A DNA stretch of 64,000 bases. Origin: PALSA-1180 sp964624625. Its GTDB lineage: Bacteria > Oederibacteriota > Muellerivitia > Muellerivitales > Muellerivitaceae. Position numbers and translations under genes: made by a program. Below are positions 1-7,949 of the stretch, one piece after another (positions within the stretch are counted from its first letter, which is position 1; the number at the start of each line of letters is the position of its first letter). The DNA is taken from positions 34,516 to 98,515 of the forward strand of contig CAZUXW010000003.1 in assembly GCA_964624625.1 (NCBI GenBank), written 5' to 3'. The notes beneath the pieces were generated by a model. The model ran no database searches. It saw only the letters and a list, made by a program, of their open reading frames with translations, and had not been told where the DNA came from.

Positions 1-2
1 CC

Positions 3-563
3 GTCATCTTTTGCGAGACAGGCCTGGTGGTCACGCCCATCCTCCCGGGCGATTCCCTCTTATTTACGGTCGGGGCCCTTTGTGCCACCGCCAAGTTGAA
101 CATCGGTTTTTCCTACCTTTTACTCACGGCCGCGGCCCTCCTGGGGGACCACAGCAATTATTGGATCGGCCGTTTTTTTGGCCCCAATGTTTTCGGAAGG
201 CTGCTCAACCGTAAATACCTGGATAAAACCCATGAGATTTACGAACAACACGGGGTCCAGACCCTCATCCTGTTCCAGTTCGCGCCGATCTTCCGCACCT
301 TCGCCCCCTTCGTGGCGGGCGTGGGCAAAATGACCTACGGAAAATTTACCCGCTACAACCTGACAGGGGTCCTCTTGTGGACCACCATTTGCATTTTTTC
401 AGGGTTTTTCTTTGGAAACTTAGAAGTCGTGCAGAAGAATTTCGAACTGGTCATCCTGGGAATCGTGGCGGTTTCGCTGATCCCCACCTTTATCCAGGTG
501 ATTAAATTCTTCCTGGGACCCAAAAACAAAAAGCCTTCTACCGGCAAAACCCGGAAAAATTAA
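3..563 (+). CDS. DedA family membrane protein, 5' end missing
   Basis: The gene is already open at base 3 and has lost its N-terminus to the window edge. The visible part reads ETGLVVTPILPGDSLLF, the signature of DedA/SNARE-associated inner-membrane proteins (PF09335), followed by FGRLLNRKYLDKT, the FAPFVAG motif after an F-R pair, and two C-terminal hydrophobic helices. DedA proteins are thought to act as lipid flippases or transporters supporting membrane homeostasis. A GTG at 27 could serve as a start but cuts into the conserved motif, so I treat the gene as truncated. Its TAA abuts the stop codon of the convergent cyclase gene with no base between them. Confidence 0.9.
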   Translation, partial: VIFCETGLVVTPILPGDSLLFTVGALCATAKLNIGFSYLLLTAAALLGDHSNYWIGRFFGPNVFGRLLNRKYLDKTHEIYEQHGVQTLILFQFAPIFRTFAPFVAGVGKMTYGKFTRYNLTGVLLWTTICIFSGFFFGNLEVVQKNFELVILGIVAVSLIPTFIQVIKFFLGPKNKKPSTGKTRKN

Positions 564-2438
564 CTACTTCACTTCAACCCTGTAGACGGGAATGGTTTTT
601 TTCGCCCATTTCATCTCGAAATCCAATTTTTGCGCAGGCAATCGATTTTCTCCCAGGAAATTTTTAACTTCCGCGTCATCGGCCACGCTTTGGGTGAAGC
701 CGATCTGCCCGGCGTTGGAGGTGGATTGGATTTTGGCGCTTAGATTCACGGTGTTCCCGAAATAATCGATGTTGCTGTTCAGGTTCACCGCCAGGCAGGA
801 GCCGCTGTTTAAGGTGACCCGGAGCCTCAGGCGCGTTTCGGGGTTATGGCCGTTGAAATACTTCTGCATCTCCACCGCCGCCTTCATGGCGTCCAGGGGA
901 TGGGCAAAGGCCGCCATGACCGCGTCGCCGATGGTCTTCACCACCGCCCCATCGTGCTTGACGATGGACTCGTAGGCCTTCAGGAAATGCTGGCGCACCT
1001 CGGCGAAAGCGACCGTATCCCCTTCCAGCTCGTAAAACTGGGTGGAACCCACCAGGTCCGTGAAAAGGATGGTTTGGACCCCCACTTCCAATTTGATGTC
1101 GGCGGACAGGGCCTGCTCCGAGAAGAGATCCCGAAATCCCTGGAACGAGAATAAATCCACCGGCCGCAAGGTGTCCTGGTCCGTTTTATTTTCTTCCAAA
1201 ATAAAGGTGCGCGCTTCGGCCGAGGTGTTCTGGAGAACGACCGTTGGAAAATGGACGCTCTGGAAATTTTCCTGGGCCGCGATATCCTTCCACAAGACCT
1301 GGTTCCCCGCGACATCATCGGTAATATCCAGCAGGTTATAGACTTCCTTCCCCTGGATCCTCAGGCGGTACCGGCCTTGGCTGAGCAGGGTTCCCAGGGA
1401 CAATTCGTCCTTGGGCCTTATGGTTTTTTGCATCTTGATATGGGGCTTGGTGCCCGGCTCCGCGGCGCAAAAAAGTTTCTTCTCGATCGGCCGGATGGAG
1501 GGGTTCACGTGAAAGGTGACTTCCAACACGTTGAAGGAAGTGGCGTCAAAATCGATCTTGCAAACCTCGCAGTTCCCTCTTTTCGGCAGGTCTCCCAGGT
1601 TTCTCATCTCGTTGCGCACGCCCCGGCAATGGGGGCAAAGCACGTCCCAGGTTAAATTGAACAAACCCAGGCGGGTGGCCGTGAGGAAGGCCAGCAATAG
1701 CTCCTTTTCCCGGACATTCCATTCCCGGGCCAAGGGCTTCACCCGGATCCGGTAAAGGGTGTCGTCGGAAGCCGTTTCCACGTAGCGGACCATCTGGTCG
1801 GCCAGGGCCGGCAAGATTCCCGCCTTCACCAAGTCCTGCCTAATCCGATTCAACTTTTCCTTGACCGCGGGTGAAAACTTAAAGGCGGGCCCCACCGGGA
1901 TGGGTGGCGCTTGCCCTTGGATGGCTTTCACGATCTCCCCCAGCGCCTTGACATAACCCTGCTTGATTTGGATCAGGCCGATATTTATCAGCAGCCGGGC
2001 CTTGAGGCCGCGGGGGATCCAGGATAAATAAACCGTCAGGCGGGTTTGGCCCGGCTTTATTTCCTCAAACAAGTAACGGGCCTTCATGTAATAGGGCAGC
2101 CCCTCGCTGTAAACCCTGGCGTGGCTGAACTCCCTGCCATATTCCCATTCCCATGGCACTTCTTCCCAGACCATGCGGGTCCCGACATTCATGGCGAAAC
2201 CTTGCAGGCGCCCGTTCTTCTCCGTGAACTTCATCTCCCCCAGCCCCACCCTTTTATTGAAGGTGGAGAGGTCGGCCAAGTAGGGCCAAAGCTTTTCCGC
2301 GGCGACGGGCAGGTCGAATTTCCAGAAGAAGTGCATGGGTTTGCCCTTGGCGAGCCAGTCGGAGGGCCAAGGATATTTTTCCAGGAACTGGTCGAGGGTC
2401 ATCCCCTGGTTTGTTTCGAAACTTTTAGTTGAGGACAT
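564..2438 (-). CDS. Class III adenylate/guanylate cyclase with SRPBCC and DUF5939 domains
   Basis: A 624-residue protein in three parts. Residues about 35-175 look like an SRPBCC (START-like) ligand-binding fold. Residues about 185-320 resemble DUF5939, with CPHC (268-271) and CEVC (290-293) forming a probable zinc knuckle before the VNPSIRP motif. Residues about 453-624 are a class III cyclase catalytic domain that makes cyclic nucleotides from ATP or GTP. Metal aspartates D461 (FTDLVGST) and D505, base-contact residues K501 and D558, and N565 are present. The transition-state arginine four residues after N565 is lysine (K569). The start is the ATG at 2438 after GGAG; a GTG two codons upstream overlaps that site. 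No transmembrane segment is seen, so it should be cytosolic. Confidence 0.9.
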   Translation of the reverse strand: MSSTKSFETNQGMTLDQFLEKYPWPSDWLAKGKPMHFFWKFDLPVAAEKLWPYLADLSTFNKRVGLGEMKFTEKNGRLQGFAMNVGTRMVWEEVPWEWEYGREFSHARVYSEGLPYYMKARYLFEEIKPGQTRLTVYLSWIPRGLKARLLINIGLIQIKQGYVKALGEIVKAIQGQAPPIPVGPAFKFSPAVKEKLNRIRQDLVKAGILPALADQMVRYVETASDDTLYRIRVKPLAREWNVREKELLLAFLTATRLGLFNLTWDVLCPHCRGVRNEMRNLGDLPKRGNCEVCKIDFDATSFNVLEVTFHVNPSIRPIEKKLFCAAEPGTKPHIKMQKTIRPKDELSLGTLLSQGRYRLRIQGKEVYNLLDITDDVAGNQVLWKDIAAQENFQSVHFPTVVLQNTSAEARTFILEENKTDQDTLRPVDLFSFQGFRDLFSEQALSADIKLEVGVQTILFTDLVGSTQFYELEGDTVAFAEVRQHFLKAYESIVKHDGAVVKTIGDAVMAAFAHPLDAMKAAVEMQKYFNGHNPETRLRLRVTLNSGSCLAVNLNSNIDYFGNTVNLSAKIQSTSNAGQIGFTQSVADDAEVKNFLGENRLPAQKLDFEMKWAKKTIPVYRVEVK

Positions 2439-2514
2439 CGACACTCCAGTTTAAACAGAAATGAGCAATTCGAAATTTTAAAGGATCCAATTCCCAACTC
2501 CTAATTCCGCATTC

Positions 2515-2850
2515 CTAATTGGTTTTCAGCAGTTGGTCGATTTTCGCGGCGCAGATGAAGTCGTTTTCCGACAGCCCCTTGATGGAATGGGTCGAGTAGT
2601 GGATCTTGCATTTTTTATAGCCGACTTCCAGTTCCGGATGGTGGTCTTCCCGGTTGGCGATAAAGGCCACCGCGTTGACGAAAGACATGGTCTCGTGAAA
2701 ATTTTGGAAGGTGAAGGTCTTGACGATCTCTCCGCCGATATAGTCCCAACCGGACAATTTCAACAAGTAGGCCTTGATGCCGTTCTCGGCCAGGGGCTGG
2801 GTTACCCCCTCGCAAGGTTTGCATTTTTTTTGGGATAAGTCTTCCGACAC
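2515..2850 (-). CDS. phhB: 4a-hydroxytetrahydrobiopterin dehydratase (PCD/PhhB)
   Basis: A 111-residue protein of the pterin-4a-carbinolamine dehydratase family, which recycles the 4a-hydroxy pterin produced by aromatic amino-acid hydroxylases. The family active-site block is clear: EDHHPELEVGY at residues 68-78 supplies two histidines, and a further histidine lies in KIHYSTHS about 14 residues later. The N-terminus carries a CxxC pair (C10, C13) that is not catalytic in the family. Translation starts at GTG 2850 behind GGAGG. No phenylalanine hydroxylase gene is nearby, so the physiological partner is unknown. Confidence 0.93.
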   Translation of the reverse strand: MSEDLSQKKCKPCEGVTQPLAENGIKAYLLKLSGWDYIGGEIVKTFTFQNFHETMSFVNAVAFIANREDHHPELEVGYKKCKIHYSTHSIKGLSENDFICAAKIDQLLKTN

Positions 2851-3032
2851 AGGCGCCTCCGGGAAAACAGGATAAGACTTAAGTGTTTCGAAAAGATTAA
2901 GTTACAGGAAAAGCCATTTTACTTCAAATTGAGGGAGGATGATTCCACAGAGGATCGATGAGGCTTCCATTACATCCAATTTTCGGGGAGACTTCCCGCT
3001 TTAGCCTGGGATGAAACTGAAAGGAAAGGCCT

Positions 3033-4187
3033 TTACCAAGAATCCCGGAGATTGTGGATCATTTCACCCTCGTTATAAACCACTCGAGGGGAAGCTCCCT
3101 TGGCCACGATGAAACTGCGGGTAAAGACCTGCCTTCCGGTCCCGGTCCCGGAGATCCCCACCTCAAATCCGCCCGGAAAGGAACCGTTCGCCGTGGCGTA
3201 ACGGGGAGAGACGACGGGAGGGGCGTCGGCCCAACCAGCCGTATTCGGACTGACGCCATAGCCAAACCCCGTGCTTAAAACGCCAGCTGGTACCTTGGTC
3301 AAGCACAAGACCTGCCCCTCGGGAATCGAGGGATTGGTGATGGAGGTCGCGGCTCCTGCCGTGGTCAAGGTGTAAAAGGTGCCGTTGGTCGGATCGGTTT
3401 GGGTCGGGTCCCAGGCCAAGGTCACCGCGATTCCGGTGCCGGCGTTTCCCGTGGTCGCCAGCCAAGTGACGACGTCCTTCATCAGGTTCGGCCCTCCCAA
3501 GGTCGATTTGGAAAGGTTCAACAATTGGTAATAATCCGCGAATTGGACGCTTTGCCACTCCACCAAACGGTAGGAAGAGGCTCCCTTAATGCTCTTGGGG
3601 TTGTTGCTGGTCAGGTAATAATAATAAAAACGGTAAAGGTCGACGACGATCGTGGCGGGCTTGCTATCCAGGAAGGTGACGGGACAGGCCCCCTTGGTGA
3701 AGACCGTCACCGGCGAGACATAAGTTACGTTATTGATGGTTTGGGCCATGTCATAGGCTCCGAAAAGAAGGCTGTTCCCGAAATTGGAAGCGGCCCCGCC
3801 GGCGGCCGTTGAAAAAGAGGCGAAACTGGAAACGGGTACCGACTGGGTGGTGGGAAGGAGGGTCCCGGCCAGGATGGGATAATTGGATTTCGTGGCCGCC
3901 GACATGCCCTGTGTCACGGCTTGAAGGAAGGCCGTTCCCGAGGCGTCGCCCTCCAGCAAATGCCTCGAGGCGGTGGCCCTCTCATGGATCCGGAGCAAGT
4001 TCAAGGAATTCAGGCTCTCGAGCTGGATATGCATCTCATCCGCGGCCATGCCTTGGGCGCACTTGGAGAAGAGCATGGTCATGGCTGGCGTGATGACTCC
4101 AATGATGGCCGTGACGATCATCAATTCCACCAGGGTCCATCCCCGGGAATTGAGCCCCTTCCGCCTCTCTCCCATGAGGGTCCTCAT
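3033..4187 (-). CDS. Prepilin-like protein with type IV N-terminal methylation motif
   Basis: A 384-residue exported protein. After a short basic leader (GERRKGLNSRG) comes WTLVELMIVTAIIGVI, a type IV prepilin cleavage and assembly helix: cleavage would follow the glycine, and Glu sits at mature position 5. The first mature residue is Trp rather than the usual Phe or Met. The remaining roughly 330 residues form a Ser/Thr/Gly-rich globular region that I do not recognise. It is the last gene of the prepilin operon. Its ATG overlaps the TGA of the preceding 1246-residue gene (ATGA), so the two are translationally coupled. It is probably a minor (pseudo)pilin. Confidence 0.8.
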   Translation of the reverse strand: MRTLMGERRKGLNSRGWTLVELMIVTAIIGVITPAMTMLFSKCAQGMAADEMHIQLESLNSLNLLRIHERATASRHLLEGDASGTAFLQAVTQGMSAATKSNYPILAGTLLPTTQSVPVSSFASFSTAAGGAASNFGNSLLFGAYDMAQTINNVTYVSPVTVFTKGACPVTFLDSKPATIVVDLYRFYYYYLTSNNPKSIKGASSYRLVEWQSVQFADYYQLLNLSKSTLGGPNLMKDVVTWLATTGNAGTGIAVTLAWDPTQTDPTNGTFYTLTTAGAATSITNPSIPEGQVLCLTKVPAGVLSTGFGYGVSPNTAGWADAPPVVSPRYATANGSFPGGFEVGISGTGTGRQVFTRSFIVAKGASPRVVYNEGEMIHNLRDSW

Positions 4188-7100
4188 CGGTTAACCGAGA
4201 TGTTGAGGTCGTGGTAGGAATAATGAAGGGGATAATTGGGCCGGTAGGCTTCCCCGCGGATCCAATAATTTCCCTGCTTAAACATGACTGGGTCGGAGAT
4301 GTCCCAGTTGTAAACCATGGGGGCGTTGGACGCGAAGGTCATCCCGTGGGCCGCCGAATTGCTGTAGACCCCGATGGTAGCCCCCGCGTTGTCCCCGGCG
4401 AAATACCAATTTTTCTCGTCGGTGGACCATTTGAAATTGACCCAGAGGCTCGTCGCGGCCGATTCGGTATAGGTGCTCAACGACAGGGGCGCCCCTGCCG
4501 CGTAGCCGGGATACTCGTCGGTATAGAAATTCGCCGTATTGGAGCTGATCCCGGGGTAACGGTACCAAATATTCGTGATGGCCTGGGAGAAGGAAACCCC
4601 TCCCGAGGTGGTGACAGGGCTGGTCAAGGTAATGCCGACCGTATAGGTGGAGCTGGTGGGATAGGGATATTGGTTGTTGGGGCTGTTGACATAGACCTTC
4701 ACCATGGGCAATTGGGCGATATGGGCCGCGCCCGCGTAACGGCCGCCGTCCAGGAAAGACCGCAACAGCATGGCCATGGTGATTTTACCCAAGGCGGAGG
4801 TATCGAAGGTTCCTTGGGGCGCCAATCCGGAAAAGCTGAAGAAACAGGCTTGCGACACGGGGGAGTTGATGGACATCTGCACCACGCCCACCGTGTGCCA
4901 GAGGGCGTCCGGAGAGGAAGGTCCCGCGCCGGGCCCGCCGACGTTGTCGTAAAAGACCCGGTTCACGCCGCCAATGGACGGCATGGAAAGAAGGGTCCTG
5001 CGGCCATTGGCCGCGTCACTGTAATAGCTGCTGTTCCACTCGGGCGGGAGGTTGCCCGAGATGTTATCGGTCCAGGCCCAGGGCCGGGATCCCACCAGGG
5101 GGCTTTCCATCGGGAAATTGGTGATGTAGTAATTATTATCCGCCAGGGTCGTGGAATTGGCCGTGCCGTTGAAGTCGTGCATGAAGCCTTTTTTACTGCC
5201 CGCTGCCGTTTCCCCGTTCATAAAGGCGATGGGAGCCCTGCCCCCGACGCCCCATTGGTAATCACGGTTGTAATCATAACCAGTTTGAAAGTCGGTCGCG
5301 CCAGTATTGATTTGCTGGAGAGGTACCCGCCAAAAACCGGAGGTTCCCGTGGGAAGGTTGCCGTAAGGCTCCCAGGAATTTTGAAACCAATCGTCGGGAG
5401 AAAGCTCCCCTTCCCAGGTGCGGGCGAACCAAACGGTGTTGGGGTCTTGGGATCCCCCTGAAATATAGCGCATAATGCTGCGGGCAACGCCGGCTCCCGC
5501 GGAGGAAGTCCAGTTATCCGAGTTTTGGATCTCGTCGATGGAAACGGCGCCGCTGTTGGCGAAAGCCGGATCCCAAGGTTTCTTATCGAACTGGAGCGAA
5601 TTCACCCAAGGGTTATAGGTACTGCCGATCTCGCCTCCCTCGCTGGCGTGCCAAAAGCTGTAACCGTTCAAGTTGCCGTAGATGGTCGTGTTGTTCAACA
5701 GGCCGTGGCGGTAGGTGTAGTAATAGCGGGGAATATCCCTGAGATCATGGTCGGTCGTATCGTAACCGGCGGCGGTTTGGGTGAAGCCCGAATATCCGTT
5801 GTTACCGTCAAAATCCCGGAAGTACCAGTTATAGCCGTCCGCGTCGATGGTAACCGCCGAATCGGTCGGGTCCACCACTGTCGTTCCAAATTTGACGTCG
5901 AGGTAGGGGCAATCACGGGGATCGCCATTAAATTGGAAGCGCTCGGTCCAAGGCACGATACCGCTGGTGGAGGTTCCCACCGTCCCGGATCCGGTGCCGA
6001 CCCAAAAATAAGTTCGAGATAGGTTCAGCTTTTGGTCCACCGATCCCGCGGAGGTTCCCGTGGTCAGGTCGTTGCCCAAGCGGGTTTCCACGGCGAATTG
6101 GCCTTGCGGAATAAAACCGCTGGAAGTGTTTTTAAGGGCGATGATCCACCTGGCGGTATTTCTCGCCGTTTTGTTGGGAGCGATTAGATCCGTCGCGAAA
6201 CTAACCGAACTAGCCGTATCCACAGGACAGGGAATATATTCGGCTCCGTAAAGCCTAGAGCTTTTCGCCAAGCCCGTCGTCACGCCGCCTGTGACAACCT
6301 CCGGGCACCTCATGGGTGTGTTGAAAAGAGTTAAAAGCGTATCCGTACCATTGGGATGAGAAATGGAGGTTGCCATACCATAGACGGTGGTACTCGTATT
6401 CGCGATGGCGGCATAACTGTAAGCCGTGGAAACTCCGGCATTATCCACGCCTCCAATGACCGCGGTGATCCCCATGTTGAGATAATCCATTTGAAGATTT
6501 GGAAAATAAAGCGAGATGGTGGAGGCCCGGTTGCCGATGGAAGTCGCTTGGGAGGTATCCAAAGCCGAGGGATCGATCAACCCGTCATAATAATTATAAA
6601 CCCGCAAGGTCACGCCGTTGCCGAATTTGCTATGGAGCAATTGGGGATGGGTCACCACTCGGCGGTAGCGGTTGCTGGTCGGGTCATAGACGCCTCCCGG
6701 CAAGGGATCGTCCAGGGGATCCTTGGCCGGGTCGGAGTAATTGCGCATATTGGGCAGGGGCAAAACTTCCCCGTGCATGGAAAGGATTAGGGCGTTTTTG
6801 TAGTTGGTGGAGCTGTTCAACTGCTCCAGGAACATGCGCAAGGTGGGAGCCGGCAGGTCCGAGGGTACGACCGGCTGGCCCTGGGCGACCTTGGCGGCTG
6901 CGGCGGCGATGGTGATGGCCGCGTATTGGGCCAGGGCGTCCGGATAGCGCATGTCCGCGTTATACATGTCGCACATTGCGGTTTTGTAGGGACTGTCCTG
7001 TAGGTTGTAGTCGAGCAGGATATTGCCTGCCGCTTGAAGTTCGGTATTATCAAAAAAATTGGCGTTGGAGAATGGTGGGGAAGCTGAATAATCCTGACCG

Positions 7101-7924
7101 CAAAGTCCTGGATAAAGATAAACAAAGGGTAGATCACTCGTAGCATAGCCGGAAATGGTAGTCACTCCGCCTGCTATCGTATATCCAGTAATGGAAGCAG
7201 CAGCTTGGGCCGCGTTAATACTGGGACGGTAATAGGGATCCCGGCCATAGCCCGTTTGCGTGATGTTATGAAGGCGCAGTTCCAGGCCCGGGTTGCGTTC
7301 CTGGATATCCTGGGCGACCCGCTTGAAGGTGGGAACCATGCTGGGAATGGTGGTGAACCATCCCAAAACGTTGGAGAGTCCTAAGCAGTAAACATCCAGG
7401 ACCTGCTTGGACGATTCCACGCTGGCGATGGTCCTTAAGTAGCCCCCCACGGTGGCCAGGAGGTCGCCCGGATTGTTGGGGTCCGAGTCCGAATCGTAAA
7501 GCCAAACCTTCACCACCACCTGCCTGGCCCAAACATCGTTGGGCACGTTGTTGACGGCGATTTGGCGCAGGTAGCGCATATGGCCGTTGGAGAGCCTGTT
7601 GCCGCTGAGCGGATCCAGGGGATTGGCCGTGGGCAGGCCCGTGTCCACGAGTTGGTCCGTGGTCAGCACCGTGTTGTAGCTTTTACCGTCGCTGTAATTG
7701 TTGAGGACGGAAACCCCCAATTTTTCCGATCCGTTGACCAGGGCCCTCAGTTCCTCGAACATTTGGATGGCCTTTTGGGTGGCGTAGGCCTTATCCGAGG
7801 CCTTGACCGTCTGCTTGGCCATGTAGGAACGGGCGATCATGACGCTGGAAGCCAGGATGGCCAGGAGCGCCACGGCGATGGAAAGTTCGACCAGGTTGTA
7901 GCCTTGTTGATTTAATTTTTTCAT
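4184..7924 (-). CDS. Giant prepilin-like protein, 1246 residues
   Basis: The N-terminus MKKLNQQGYNLVELSIAVAL is a textbook type IV prepilin leader: basic residues, Gly at -1, Glu at +5, then one hydrophobic assembly helix. Typical minor pilins have 130-350 residues; this one carries about 1200 residues of exported sequence rich in Asn, Thr, Ser, Gly, Tyr and Trp, typical of a secreted beta-rich protein. I see no known catalytic motif, and the sequence is not made of obvious internal repeats. It could be a pilus-tip adhesin or a large surface subunit. AAAGGA precedes the ATG, and the 3' end overlaps the next prepilin gene by ATGA. Function unknown. Confidence 0.8.
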   Translation of the reverse strand: MKKLNQQGYNLVELSIAVALLAILASSVMIARSYMAKQTVKASDKAYATQKAIQMFEELRALVNGSEKLGVSVLNNYSDGKSYNTVLTTDQLVDTGLPTANPLDPLSGNRLSNGHMRYLRQIAVNNVPNDVWARQVVVKVWLYDSDSDPNNPGDLLATVGGYLRTIASVESSKQVLDVYCLGLSNVLGWFTTIPSMVPTFKRVAQDIQERNPGLELRLHNITQTGYGRDPYYRPSINAAQAAASITGYTIAGGVTTISGYATSDLPFVYLYPGLCGQDYSASPPFSNANFFDNTELQAAGNILLDYNLQDSPYKTAMCDMYNADMRYPDALAQYAAITIAAAAAKVAQGQPVVPSDLPAPTLRMFLEQLNSSTNYKNALILSMHGEVLPLPNMRNYSDPAKDPLDDPLPGGVYDPTSNRYRRVVTHPQLLHSKFGNGVTLRVYNYYDGLIDPSALDTSQATSIGNRASTISLYFPNLQMDYLNMGITAVIGGVDNAGVSTAYSYAAIANTSTTVYGMATSISHPNGTDTLLTLFNTPMRCPEVVTGGVTTGLAKSSRLYGAEYIPCPVDTASSVSFATDLIAPNKTARNTARWIIALKNTSSGFIPQGQFAVETRLGNDLTTGTSAGSVDQKLNLSRTYFWVGTGSGTVGTSTSGIVPWTERFQFNGDPRDCPYLDVKFGTTVVDPTDSAVTIDADGYNWYFRDFDGNNGYSGFTQTAAGYDTTDHDLRDIPRYYYTYRHGLLNNTTIYGNLNGYSFWHASEGGEIGSTYNPWVNSLQFDKKPWDPAFANSGAVSIDEIQNSDNWTSSAGAGVARSIMRYISGGSQDPNTVWFARTWEGELSPDDWFQNSWEPYGNLPTGTSGFWRVPLQQINTGATDFQTGYDYNRDYQWGVGGRAPIAFMNGETAAGSKKGFMHDFNGTANSTTLADNNYYITNFPMESPLVGSRPWAWTDNISGNLPPEWNSSYYSDAANGRRTLLSMPSIGGVNRVFYDNVGGPGAGPSSPDALWHTVGVVQMSINSPVSQACFFSFSGLAPQGTFDTSALGKITMAMLLRSFLDGGRYAGAAHIAQLPMVKVYVNSPNNQYPYPTSSTYTVGITLTSPVTTSGGVSFSQAITNIWYRYPGISSNTANFYTDEYPGYAAGAPLSLSTYTESAATSLWVNFKWSTDEKNWYFAGDNAGATIGVYSNSAAHGMTFASNAPMVYNWDISDPVMFKQGNYWIRGEAYRPNYPLHYSYHDLNISVNR

Positions 7925-7949
7925 TTTCGTCCCGTCCTTTCAACGCTTC

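Noticed and set aside
4211..5461. 416-codon plus-strand frame
   Set aside because: It lies wholly inside the 1246-residue prepilin-like gene, is Gly/Arg/Pro-rich and has no domain or start signal.
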